Assembly: GCF_014203595.1 (NCBI RefSeq)
Contig: NZ_JACHJK010000011.1
Coordinates: 1 to 64,000, forward strand
DNA from: Streptomyces echinatus
Lineage (GTDB): Bacteria; Actinomycetota; Actinomycetes; Streptomycetales; Streptomycetaceae
Length of the DNA: 64,000 bases
Reading direction: 5' to 3'
Each line of letters opens with the position of its first letter. Position 1 is the stretch's first letter. The notes beneath the pieces are model-generated. The model was not told the DNA's origin. It worked only from the letters and a program-made list of their open reading frames with translations, and searched no databases. The translations under genes and the position numbers were made by a program. Shown here one piece after another: positions 25,127 through 33,351 of this stretch.

Positions 25127-26965
25127 TCAGTCGCTCGTCTGAGGCTCATCGCGCCGCTTCCGCGACGGGTGGCGCTGTTCCTTCTCGCCCGTCCCCCCGG
25201 TACGGCCGGCCTCAGCACCCGGGGCCTGACGGCTGCCCATCGCTCCGCGACCGAGCCCCGCACCGCTCGACTCAGGGCCCTTCGCAGAGTTACGGGGCGC
25301 TCCGATGACACCCTCGGGGTTGCTCGCCGAGCGCAGCGCCGCCTGGCCCGCACCGGGTTGGGTCTTCGGCGTAGCGGCGCCGACAACGCCTCGCTGGCCG
25401 ATGGTGCCCTTTGCCGGCGTAGTGGAAGCCGGTTCATTGGCGCCGACGACCATACCGCGCGGGACACGGGGATTCGTCGTCCCTCCGGACGTGCGGCCCG
25501 TGACGGGCTTGCCTCCCACGACACCGTTACGTACCGGACCGGTGGGACCGGTGGTGCCGGTACGTCCGCCAGGCGTGTTGGTGTTCTTCGGGGTTCCGCC
25601 GGTGACACTGCGCCCCATCGGCGAAGGGCCGGACTGAACGGGTCCCCGAGCACCCGACTGACCCGCCGGTGCCGTCCGCCCCATCGCACGAGCGGCCTGG
25701 CCCATCGGGCCCTGCGGCGTGCGACCGCCGGGCACGGAACGTCCCGCCTGACCCATCGGCCCCTGCGGAACGCGGCCGCCGGAGACGGTACGTCCCGGCT
25801 GGCCCGTGGGGCCCTGCGGCACTCGGCCACTTCCGGTGCTCGAAGGACCGGTGCGCCCCTGCGCGGTCACGGGAGGCCGACCGGTCGGCTTGTAGCCGGG
25901 AGTACGACCTGAGGTCGGCGTGACGGGAGGCACCGTCGGCCCCGGCGGCAACGGGGGCGGCTGCCAGCCACCTCCGCCGGTTGTCGGCGGGGTGGGTGCC
26001 GGAGGGGCGGGAGGAGTCGGAGTCGGCTGGGGAGGCAGCGTGGTCGTGGTGTTGATTTCCGTTCCGACATCGTGGCCGGAAGGCCCGACGGGCTCGTGGA
26101 CTTCCCTGATGGGCGGCACGTGCGGTACGTGCCCGTTGACCTCCGTCCCGTGCGACGTGCCCGTTCCGGTGTGGCCTTCCGCGAAATCGTCTCGAACCGT
26201 GGCCGTCGGCGCCGACGAAGCTGCCGACGAGGCCCCCGAACCGTACCGCCGGCTCCCACTGTCATAGGCCGCCCTCGGCACTCCGACATCCGTGATCGGC
26301 TTGAGCGGCTCCGGCTCCTTCTGCTTGCTCAGGTCCGTCGCCGCGACCTTGTAGTACGAGGCCAGCCGGTTCATCTGGTTGATGGCCTCTTGGCGGTTCT
26401 TCTCGGCCTTCACCGCGGCCGCGTAGTCCGGATTGCTGTCGACCTGCTTGGCCTTGGGCAGCTCGGAGGGCCGCTTCTGCTCGTCCGCCGGCCGGGTGTC
26501 CCTGGGCGGCATGGCAGTGCGGGCGGAGGCGAGACCGGTGGCCGCCACGGAGATGTGCGTGCCGGCCTCATCGGCATAGCCCGCGAGCCCGTTGGTGTAC
26601 TGGATGAGCAGCCGCGTCCAGTCGTGGAAGGAGTCGGCGCCCTGGCCCTTCCAGTCGACCTTGAGGTGCTGCTCCAGGTCCGTCGCGGCCTTGCGGATGG
26701 CCTTGCCGGCGTCGAACAGGGACTTGCTGGTCGACTCGAGGTGCTCGGGATTGGCATGCTCGACCAGGTCGATCATGTCGTTGAGGTCGTGGTCCTCGAA
26801 GTTCGTCGATCCGACCAGGTTGACCCGGACACCACCGCCGAAGAACGGCATGTGGGCCAGCATGCCCTGCGCGGTCGTGATCGGCGCGACCTGCTCGCCG
26901 ACCTCCTTGTCGACCTGCTGCGCAGCGGACTTGTACTCGGGTTTCTGCTTCCAGTCGTCGCTCAC
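25127..26965 (-). CDS. WXG-like T7SS-associated protein with long Gly/Pro-rich tail
   Basis: 612-aa protein. The N-terminal 220 residues are helical with a WXG-type turn (KVDWKGQGADSFHDW, about residues 103-117), like PPE/EspB-type or long WXG substrates. The remaining 390 residues are low complexity, rich in Pro, Gly, Thr and Arg, with repeated GxxxPQGPMGQAGR and GR(T)xGPTGP units, so probably disordered. The GTG start overlaps the stop of the upstream gene as GTGA. Located 25 bp before mycosin 1, it is a likely substrate or cleavage target; the tail could cross or bind the cell wall. Function not known. Confidence 0.75.
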   Translation of the reverse strand: MSDDWKQKPEYKSAAQQVDKEVGEQVAPITTAQGMLAHMPFFGGGVRVNLVGSTNFEDHDLNDMIDLVEHANPEHLESTSKSLFDAGKAIRKAATDLEQHLKVDWKGQGADSFHDWTRLLIQYTNGLAGYADEAGTHISVAATGLASARTAMPPRDTRPADEQKRPSELPKAKQVDSNPDYAAAVKAEKNRQEAINQMNRLASYYKVAATDLSKQKEPEPLKPITDVGVPRAAYDSGSRRYGSGASSAASSAPTATVRDDFAEGHTGTGTSHGTEVNGHVPHVPPIREVHEPVGPSGHDVGTEINTTTTLPPQPTPTPPAPPAPTPPTTGGGGWQPPPLPPGPTVPPVTPTSGRTPGYKPTGRPPVTAQGRTGPSSTGSGRVPQGPTGQPGRTVSGGRVPQGPMGQAGRSVPGGRTPQGPMGQAARAMGRTAPAGQSGARGPVQSGPSPMGRSVTGGTPKNTNTPGGRTGTTGPTGPVRNGVVGGKPVTGRTSGGTTNPRVPRGMVVGANEPASTTPAKGTIGQRGVVGAATPKTQPGAGQAALRSASNPEGVIGAPRNSAKGPESSGAGLGRGAMGSRQAPGAEAGRTGGTGEKEQRHPSRKRRDEPQTSD

Positions 26966-27417
26966 GAGAGGTCCGTCTTCCCCGTCGACTTGTTGTCGCC
27001 CTTGTGCTCCCCCGCCTGCTTGTCGGCGGGAGCGGCCTTCTTCACGTCGTCCCGGTACTGCGCATCGAGATGCGCCCGAATCTGCCAGAACCGGCGTTGG
27101 ACTTCGTCATCGTTGCCGTCGTACGTGACATCGGCCGCGTGCGAGGCCAGCTTCAGCGCCTCAATGTGCATGCCCAGGGTTTTCGACAGGTGAGTGAGGC
27201 GCGTGTGGACCGTCTCGTACGCCGTGTGCAGGTCGCCCGCCTCGTCGAACGGGGCGTTCGTGCCTCCGAACGACCCCCGGCTGAGCGACTGTTGCGCGAG
27301 CTTGGACGGGCTTCCGTGCCCCTCCTCGAAGTCGGTCAGCGCATTGTCGAGTTTGCCCTTGAACTCCTTCAGCGCATCGATGCCGCGCCTCAGATCCGAG
27401 CCGCCACCGTCGCCCAC
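26962..27417 (-). CDS. Small helical T7SS-associated protein
   Basis: 151-aa soluble protein, mostly helical (DLRRGIDALKEFKGKLDNALTDFEE..., HTRLTHLSKTLGMHIEALKLASHAADVTYDG) with a Lys/Asp-rich tail. It resembles the small helical partners encoded beside long WXG proteins (ESX-1 secretion-associated type), but no exact family is recognised. The GTG at 27417 is preceded by GGAAGGGG at 5 nt and a predicted promoter, so the longer reading from 27555 is rejected. First gene of the leftward substrate operon; GTGA overlap with the next gene. Confidence 0.7.
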   Translation of the reverse strand: MGDGGGSDLRRGIDALKEFKGKLDNALTDFEEGHGSPSKLAQQSLSRGSFGGTNAPFDEAGDLHTAYETVHTRLTHLSKTLGMHIEALKLASHAADVTYDGNDDEVQRRFWQIRAHLDAQYRDDVKKAAPADKQAGEHKGDNKSTGKTDLS

Positions 27418-27499
27418 CGCGACCCCTTCCCCGTCTCCCCGTTGGTACAGCTGGACAGACCGAGGGGCACGCAGCCCAACCTCGGATCCATCCCCGACC

Positions 27500-27528
27500 A
27501 CTGTAGTCACTGTGTAAATCGCGGCCAA
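27500..27528 (-). promoter_or_regulatory. Promoter of the leftward T7SS substrate operon
   Basis: On the minus strand a -35 box TTGGCC (27523-27528) is followed after exactly 17 bp by the -10 box TACAGT (27500-27505). This predicts a transcript start near 27493 and a leader of about 75 nt before the GTG at 27417. Both boxes fit the main vegetative sigma factor. The -35 box overlaps an inverted repeat. Confidence 0.55.
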
Positions 27529-27552
27529 CTGAACTCTTCGACAGTTCAGTTG
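27526..27552. promoter_or_regulatory. Operator-like perfect inverted repeat over the -35 box
   Basis: CAACTGAACT (27526-27535), a 7-nt spacer, then AGTTCAGTTG (27543-27552): two exact 10-bp half-sites. It covers the edge of the predicted -35 element and the sequence just upstream. Symmetry, spacing and AT-richness relative to the surroundings suggest a dimeric regulator site rather than a terminator. The binding protein is unknown. Confidence 0.55.
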
Positions 27553-27946
27553 CAATGCTGTCCCGAAGTGACCGGCTCATGGCTGACCGAGATCGACATG
27601 ACGGTCAATAACGACAGAAGGGGCCCGGCATCTGCGCAGAAGCTTCACAGGCACGTGCCGAGCGCCACAGTGGAGGCGGACCGGGGAGTGACTTTGCAAC
27701 CACAAAACCTCACCCGACAGCGGCAACCGGACCAGCCGTTGCCGAACAGTTCGCCTCCCAGCGATCCCGATCCCCGGCAGCCCCGACAGGCGCCCCCTCC
27801 AGCAGGTCGGTAGCGCCGCCCCAAACCCTCCTCCGCCGAATTTTCACGCGCGACACATCGCACATAACAGACATGGCGCGATTTTCCCCAGCATGGGTTG
27901 CTAGCTTGACCCGTCACCGGACTAACCGCGGGGAAGGGGCCCTTCC
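27553..27946. other. Rest of the divergent T7SS spacer (no gene seen)
   Basis: About 390 bp of somewhat lower GC between divergent operons. AT-richer stretches (27600-27680 and 27840-27910) probably hold the promoter of the rightward gene at 27947, but no convincing -35/-10 pair was found. No open frame has Streptomyces codon bias. Confidence 0.5.
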
Positions 27947-28453
27947 ATGGCATGGGACGAATGGGAGCAACTGAAGGCGCAGGCTGGCCAGGGGCAGTCG
28001 CCGAACATACAGCTCAACCATGTCGACCCGGGTGGCGGCGGCTCCTACACCCTCCCCAGCGAGACCGGCGACCTCAAGGTGGGCCGCAAAGACCTGGAGA
28101 AGATCGGCGGCTCCGCCCACCATCTCTACGACCAGCTCTGGGACAAGGCCCGGGTGGCGACCCCCAGCAGCGACTCCGCGGCCGGCGATCTCTCCAAGCA
28201 GGGCTTTGCCCTCGGCGCCGGGCTCCAGCACGTGTCGAACCGCTGGGAGGAGCAGTTGAAGTCCCTGATGGACGCCTGCGCCCAGATCTCGAACCACATG
28301 CAGACCACCAAGGCCATGCACGCGAACGACGAGAACTACATCCAGCGGCAGATGAGCAGCATCGACGCGCTGGACGACGGGTTCGACGAACGGGTCGGGG
28401 CGCCGGGCGAGAAGAACTCCGTGTACGGGGACAAGAGCAAGAAGAAGGAGTAG
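27947..28453 (+). CDS. T7SS-associated helical protein (WXG-like partner)
   Basis: 168-aa acidic/polar protein without signal peptide. It starts MAWDEWEQLKAQAG and continues with predicted long helices (DLEKIGGSAHHLYDQLWDKARVATPSSDSAAGDL..., NRWEEQLKSLMDACAQISNHMQTT), ending with a basic KSKKKE tail. The layout resembles small secreted/chaperone partners of large ESX substrates. GGGGAAGGGG lies 9 nt before the ATG. It is followed 75 bp later by the 775-aa gene, probably in one operon. Function inferred from context only. Confidence 0.7.
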   Translation: MAWDEWEQLKAQAGQGQSPNIQLNHVDPGGGGSYTLPSETGDLKVGRKDLEKIGGSAHHLYDQLWDKARVATPSSDSAAGDLSKQGFALGAGLQHVSNRWEEQLKSLMDACAQISNHMQTTKAMHANDENYIQRQMSSIDALDDGFDERVGAPGEKNSVYGDKSKKKE

Positions 28454-28528
28454 CGGCACCGGCAGGAGACGGCGGGACCTCCCTCCGCGTCAGCTGACAC
28501 CGCTACCCCCGAAGGATGACGGCACCCC

Positions 28529-30856
28529 ATGGACTTCAACGCTCTGTACCACGCCAACTTCAAGTTACTCGACGACGCGGTGACCGATTGGTCGACGCTC
28601 GTGGACCACCTCGCCGACCTGAAGAAGGACGCCGAGGACGACCTGCACAAGGCCGCACTCAAGGCCGACTGGGCCGGAGTGAACGCACAGGTCTCGAGGG
28701 AGTTCATCGGCAAGACGGCCGGCGAGTTCGGCGACGCCCACACGCAGGCGACCACCATCCGCAACGTCCTGCGCGACACTCAGGGCGAGCTGAAGTCGTA
28801 TCACCAGCAGTTGACGGACGCCGTCTCACGCGGGCGGAAGAAGAACCTGACCGTCACCGACGCCGGGGACGGCAAGTTCACGGTCAGGGGCAACACGCGG
28901 CCCGACTGGAGCTCCGACCCCAGCGGCAAGACGAGCGCGACCGACCAGAAGGACGTCGACGAGCTCCGCGACGAGATCCAGGGCATCCTCAGCAAGGCCA
29001 CCGAGAGCGACAACTCGGCCAAGACGGTGCTCATGGCGATCGTCGACCAGTCCCGGCTGGGCTTCTCCGACGCCAGCTACAAGGACCGGAACACCGCGGC
29101 GGATGCCGTCAGGGAGGCCGACGAGCTGGCCAAGCTCGCCAGGAAGGACCCCGACGACCTGTCCGTCGAGGACTTCGACCGGCTCAACGCGGGGCTGAAG
29201 AAGTACGCGAACGACCCGCTGTTCGGCGAGCGCTTCGCCACCGACCTCGGCCCGCAGAAGACGTTGGAGTTCTGGACCGGGATCAGCGATCCCAACCGGG
29301 GCGACTGGGAGTTGGGGCACAAGCGTCTCGACCAGTTCGACGACCTGCAACGGAACCTGGGGCTGACGCTGGCCCACGCCACGCAGAGCGATTCCGCGGA
29401 CATGACCGAGTGGAAGCGCAAGATGATCGACATCGGGGACAAGCCGCTCTGGGGCGGCCGGGGTGGCCCCATGGGCTTCCAGGTCATGAGCAACCTGATG
29501 CGGACCGGTGACTACGACGACCAGTTCCTGAAGGACTACGGAACCGAGCTCATGGCCACCGAGCGGAAGCTCACCGGCAACGGTGAGCACCGGAACATCG
29601 CGTGGCAGCACATGGGCGGGAGTTCGTGGCTGAACCGGATCGGCGACGACAGCGGCAACGACCCGCTCACCGGCTATCTCAAGGGCCTGTCCAACAGCCC
29701 CGACGCGGCGACCGACTTCTTCAACCAGCAGTACGTCTCCAAGGACGACCCGGACAACCCCTTCGAACGGGACACGGACGGCAACGGCAAGAAGGGCAAG
29801 GTGTCGCTGTCGAACTTCCAGTACCTGTTCGAGGAGCGGCAGTGGCCGCAGGAGTCGAATCTGCATGGCGACGAGACCTTCACGGGCCAGAACAATCTCG
29901 CGCTGGCGCTGGAAGCCGCCACGACCGGACATCCTGCGGGTGAGCTGCCGACCGACGACACGCCTCCCCACTCGGCCGATCAGGCGAAGCTCATGCGTGC
30001 GCTCGTCGACTCGGTCTCCGACGATCCCTCCCGCGTGAAGGACCACTCGTACATGTCGGACAGCCTCGGCCAGATCGGTTCCGAGTACCTGCCCGACATC
30101 CACCGCGCCATGGCCGACGGCCCCACCGTCAAGGATGGCAAGTCGGGTTGGGACCTGCTCTATCCCCTCGCCGGTACGGACGCTCAGCTCGACCACAGCG
30201 CGGTGACCCGTTTCCTCGTCACGGTCAGCCAGAACCCCGAGGGGTACGCCGCCTTGAACGTCGGCGAGAAGGCGTACACCGCGAGCCTGATGGACTACCA
30301 CCTGAACCCGGATCTGCCCGCGGCCCAGCGGTACCCCCACGACCCGCAAGAGACCATCACGAGCATTTCCCGCAAGGCGGGCGAGTTCAACGGTCTCCTC
30401 GCCCAGGGGCGGCAGGAAGCCGTTCTCGGCCCCGCCAGCGAGAAGGACAGCGACTACGACTTCGCCGTGAGCCAGAAGAAGAACTTCATCTCCGGGTTCG
30501 TCGGTACGGGTGTCGGCGTCGGAACGAGTTTCATCGCCAGTCCCGCCGTGGGCGCCGGTGTGGGCGGTGCCGCCGGTACGGTGACGTCCATGGTTCTGGA
30601 AGCCTTCTACAAGGACGACTCCGGCCAGTACCAGGCCGAGGCGGGCCAGGACATCGCCACTCGGTGGGAGACCATCAAGGACTCCACCAACAACATCAAC
30701 TACACCGCGGCTCATGAAGCGGCCAAGGCTTACCACGCCGGCTACGCCGACAAGGTAGACACCTGGGTCAGCGAAGGAACGGCCACCGGTTTCAACGACG
30801 CCACCACCGATATCCACGCGATGGCCAAGGACATGGACACCGAGATCCCGGCCTGA
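28529..30856 (+). CDS. Large candidate T7SS substrate (WXG-like N-terminus)
   Basis: 775-aa protein. The first 110 residues are a helical WXG/LXG-like domain (MDFNALYHANFKLLDDAVTD..., turn at ADWAGVNA). A long, mostly alpha-helical, acidic middle follows, and near residues 650-690 there is a Gly/Ala-rich hydrophobic stretch (FISGFVGTGVGVGTSFIASPAVGAGVGGAAGT) that could insert in membranes. No enzyme motif recognised. It may belong to the DUF6571-type actinobacterial T7SS proteins (memory, unverified). Codon bias is normal for the host. Followed 47 bp later by a lipoprotein gene. Confidence 0.75.
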   Translation: MDFNALYHANFKLLDDAVTDWSTLVDHLADLKKDAEDDLHKAALKADWAGVNAQVSREFIGKTAGEFGDAHTQATTIRNVLRDTQGELKSYHQQLTDAVSRGRKKNLTVTDAGDGKFTVRGNTRPDWSSDPSGKTSATDQKDVDELRDEIQGILSKATESDNSAKTVLMAIVDQSRLGFSDASYKDRNTAADAVREADELAKLARKDPDDLSVEDFDRLNAGLKKYANDPLFGERFATDLGPQKTLEFWTGISDPNRGDWELGHKRLDQFDDLQRNLGLTLAHATQSDSADMTEWKRKMIDIGDKPLWGGRGGPMGFQVMSNLMRTGDYDDQFLKDYGTELMATERKLTGNGEHRNIAWQHMGGSSWLNRIGDDSGNDPLTGYLKGLSNSPDAATDFFNQQYVSKDDPDNPFERDTDGNGKKGKVSLSNFQYLFEERQWPQESNLHGDETFTGQNNLALALEAATTGHPAGELPTDDTPPHSADQAKLMRALVDSVSDDPSRVKDHSYMSDSLGQIGSEYLPDIHRAMADGPTVKDGKSGWDLLYPLAGTDAQLDHSAVTRFLVTVSQNPEGYAALNVGEKAYTASLMDYHLNPDLPAAQRYPHDPQETITSISRKAGEFNGLLAQGRQEAVLGPASEKDSDYDFAVSQKKNFISGFVGTGVGVGTSFIASPAVGAGVGGAAGTVTSMVLEAFYKDDSGQYQAEAGQDIATRWETIKDSTNNINYTAAHEAAKAYHAGYADKVDTWVSEGTATGFNDATTDIHAMAKDMDTEIPA

Positions 30857-30903
30857 GCCGGGGCCGGCCGGGCGCGCTCTCACTCACTGCGTTGGAAGGC
30901 GAT

Positions 30904-31452
30904 ATGCGCGACATCTCCGGGGGCGGGGTCCGCTCCGCGGCTTCTCTTCTGGGGGCGGCACTGCTGGTCGGTCTGACGGCTGCCTGTTCGTCGCCGTCAC
31001 CGACCCGCGAGTACGCCGTACCCGGCGATGTGTGCGGCACCGACGTGGCCCGCTCTCTGCTGGAGCCGCTGCTGCCGGCCGGTGAGAGGATCAGCGCAAA
31101 GTCGTCGTCGGCGGTCGGTGCCACGCGCTGCCGGCTTTCGGTGGAGGGGGAGATCGTCTTCTCCAGCGCCGTGGAGAAGCACGATGCGGACACCACCGCG
31201 CACGACGTGGCCGCCTCCGCGTACGGTGTGGATCCGACCGACGCGACTGCGGCCGGCGGCCGCGTCATCTACTCGAAGACGGGAGCCGTCGGCCTCGTCG
31301 GTTGTCCGGCGTCCGCCTCGGCGGACAGCAGCCTCTGGGCCACGGTGCGGACCTCGCATGAGGTGGAGGCGTCGGCCATGCGCGATTTCGTCGAGGGGTA
31401 TGCGGCTGCCGTGGCCGGGAGTGACGCCTGCCGGGCCCTCTCCGGCCGCTGA
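30904..31452 (+). CDS. Lipoprotein downstream of the large T7SS protein
   Basis: 182-aa protein with a lipoprotein signal: hydrophobic stretch LLGAALLVGLTAAC and lipobox cysteine C28. The mature part has four more cysteines (VCGTD, TRCRL, GCPAS, DACRA), suggesting two disulfides in the cell envelope. The ATG at 30904 has GGAAGG at 5 nt; an upstream in-frame TTG (30892) is less likely. Same direction as, and close behind, the 775-aa gene, so it may be an immunity or docking partner; that is inference. Confidence 0.8.
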   Translation: MRDISGGGVRSAASLLGAALLVGLTAACSSPSPTREYAVPGDVCGTDVARSLLEPLLPAGERISAKSSSAVGATRCRLSVEGEIVFSSAVEKHDADTTAHDVAASAYGVDPTDATAAGGRVIYSKTGAVGLVGCPASASADSSLWATVRTSHEVEASAMRDFVEGYAAAVAGSDACRALSGR

Positions 31453-31471
31453 TGCGACGTCGGAGCCGGCC

Positions 31472-31510
31472 GTGACGAGCGGTTCAGCACTCGCCCTCTC
31501 GGCTCGTCAC
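31472..31510. terminator. Inverted repeat between convergent genes
   Basis: GTGACGAGC (31472-31480) and GCTCGTCAC (31502-31510) form a 9-bp stem that overlaps the last codons of the leftward gene. It could end transcription from both sides. Confidence 0.45.
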
Positions 31511-32083
31511 GCTGTAGGTGTAGGCCTTCTGCGGGTATGACCGGCCCGCGATCCCAGGTGCCTCGTAGTCGCCGCTCTTGTCCCGCCCCACTTTCACGTG
31601 CAGGCAGAACGCCGACGGGGTTCCGTCGGCCGTGACGGTGTAGTACGCCTCGTCGGACGCGCCCGGGTCGGTCGGTGTCGCGTCCACGCCGAGGCCGGGT
31701 GCGTCGCCGCCGCCGTGTTCGGCCACCTCGTCCTCGACCTTCAGGGGGTACTCGCCGTCGAAGTCCGTGGGCACGCCTTCGTGGGGGCCGGCGTAGACGA
31801 CCTCCCCGTCCAGGGAGTCCGTGGCGCCGCTGACCGCGCTGGCCAATTCGTCGTCGCTCCATGCCATGCCGTCGGCGAGGGAGACGCTCTGGAAGCCGTA
31901 GTAGACACCGAACGCGGCCAGGGTGAGGAAGGTGATCCGGGCCACGACGAAGGCTGAGTCGGGAAGCTCGGTGGCCGAGGGGTTGAGGGACTCCCGCCAG
32001 GCGCGGACCCGGTCCGCCCTGACGCAGGCCATGGCCACGAGGACCGCGGAGAGGACGAACAGGAGGACCGTCATGGACTTCAT
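31484..32083 (-). CDS. Two-TM membrane protein coupled to mycosin 2
   Basis: 199-aa protein with hydrophobic segments at about residues 4-20 and 45-65, and an outer acidic domain (WSDDELASAVSGATDSLDGEVV...) with cysteines C159 and the C-terminal C199. The ATG overlaps the mycosin 2 stop as ATGA, so it is translationally coupled. The likely role is an accessory of the ESX membrane complex or of mycosin; no known family was recognised. Confidence 0.7.
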   Translation of the reverse strand: MKSMTVLLFVLSAVLVAMACVRADRVRAWRESLNPSATELPDSAFVVARITFLTLAAFGVYYGFQSVSLADGMAWSDDELASAVSGATDSLDGEVVYAGPHEGVPTDFDGEYPLKVEDEVAEHGGGDAPGLGVDATPTDPGASDEAYYTVTADGTPSAFCLHVKVGRDKSGDYEAPGIAGRSYPQKAYTYSVTSREGEC

Positions 32084-33339
32084 GGACGGCTTTCCAGGGC
32101 GCGACGCCTGCGGCGGGCGTCGCGGAGGGCCACCGCTCCTCCGCTCAGACCCGCCACCAGGACCGCCACGCCCACGGCGACGTACGTCGCGAAGCGGGCC
32201 GTGCGTTCCTGAGGGGTTTCGCCCAGAGTCAGTTCGGCGGGGGTGGGGGCCTCCGCGTGGGTGAGGCCCGCATCGGGGCGGGGCGACTCGATCGGGTGAT
32301 CATCCTCCGTGAGGGCGCGGACCGGGTCCACCACCCCCCAGCCGACCAGGCGGTCGTGGCCGGGAATGGAGCGTTCGGCGGTCTGCTCGATCTGGGCCAC
32401 GATCTGGCGGGGCGTCCAGCGGCGGTGCTTGGCCTTGATCAGCGCGGCCACGCCGGCCACGTACGGCGCGGAGAAGCTGGTGCCGTTGTCCGAGCAGTGG
32501 CCGCCCTTCGGGACCGTGGAGATCATGTCGACGCCGGGTGCCGCGACGCCGACGAAGTCGCCCGGCTGGGAGAAGGCCGCGCGTTCGTTGTTGCGGTCGG
32601 AGGCGGCGACGGCGAGGACGCCCTCGTAGGACGCGGGGTAGGTGTTCTTCGAGTTGCCGTCCAGGCCGTCGTTGCCCGCCGAGGCGACCACGACGATGTT
32701 GGCGGCCAGTGCGTCCTCGACCGCCCTGTGCAGGTCCTCGTCCGGAGCGGCGCCGGCCGTGTCCTGGGAGATGTTGATGACGTCGGCCTTCTCCTTGATC
32801 GCGTGCCGGATGGCCGTGACGAGGGTGGAGGCCGTGCCGTGGCCCTCCGAGTCGTTCTGCTTGATCGGAATGATCGTGGCCTCGGGCGCGAGTCCGACGA
32901 ACCCCGTGCCCTTCATGGGACGGGCCGCGATGATGCCCGCCACCCGCGTGCCGTGGCCGACCGTGTCGGTCGTGCCCTTCTCGTTGCCGCGGTCCTCGAT
33001 GGGCTGCCCCTTCTTGTCCTTCTTCGGCAGGAAGTTGGCGCCCAGGGACGCGTTGACGGCGGCGGTGAGCTGCGGGTTGGACGTGTCGACGCCCGTGTCG
33101 ATGACGGCGACCTTCATGCCCTTGCCCTTCGACTCGCTCCACAGCTCGTCGAGGTTGACGCGCTGCAGCGCCCAGGGCGTGCTGGCGTACTTGTGGTTCG
33201 TCTTGGCGAACGTGCACTGGTCGGAGCCCGGGTCCGCCGTGGCGGCCGGCGCCGCCAGCAAGGTGGCGGCCAGGGCCACGGTCGTCGCCAGGGTGGTGCG
33301 GCGGAGTGCGGGTGTCGTCGTCCCGGCCCTCAGAAGCAT
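32080..33339 (-). CDS. mycP: Type VII secretion mycosin 2
   Basis: 419-aa membrane-anchored subtilase. Signal peptide at about residues 1-36 (ALAATLLAAPAATADP). Triad intact: D81 (VAVIDTGVD), H129 (TVGHGTRVAG), S288 (NGTSFSAPYVAG), with oxyanion N223 (ASAGND). C42 and C282 may form the disulfide usual in mycosins. One C-terminal membrane helix lies at about 387-409, followed by RDARRRRR. It sits 12 bp after eccB, the standard eccB-mycP order, so this is the structural mycosin of the machine; the copy at 23830 lies with substrates. GAGGGG ribosome site. Confidence 0.94.
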   Translation of the reverse strand: MLLRAGTTTPALRRTTLATTVALAATLLAAPAATADPGSDQCTFAKTNHKYASTPWALQRVNLDELWSESKGKGMKVAVIDTGVDTSNPQLTAAVNASLGANFLPKKDKKGQPIEDRGNEKGTTDTVGHGTRVAGIIAARPMKGTGFVGLAPEATIIPIKQNDSEGHGTASTLVTAIRHAIKEKADVINISQDTAGAAPDEDLHRAVEDALAANIVVVASAGNDGLDGNSKNTYPASYEGVLAVAASDRNNERAAFSQPGDFVGVAAPGVDMISTVPKGGHCSDNGTSFSAPYVAGVAALIKAKHRRWTPRQIVAQIEQTAERSIPGHDRLVGWGVVDPVRALTEDDHPIESPRPDAGLTHAEAPTPAELTLGETPQERTARFATYVAVGVAVLVAGLSGGAVALRDARRRRRALESRP

Positions 33340-33351
33340 CGTCGTAACCCC

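Noticed and set aside
27553..27900. Possible small gene in the divergent T7SS spacer
   Set aside because: Open stretches lack ribosome sites and Streptomyces third-position bias. Treated as regulatory spacer.
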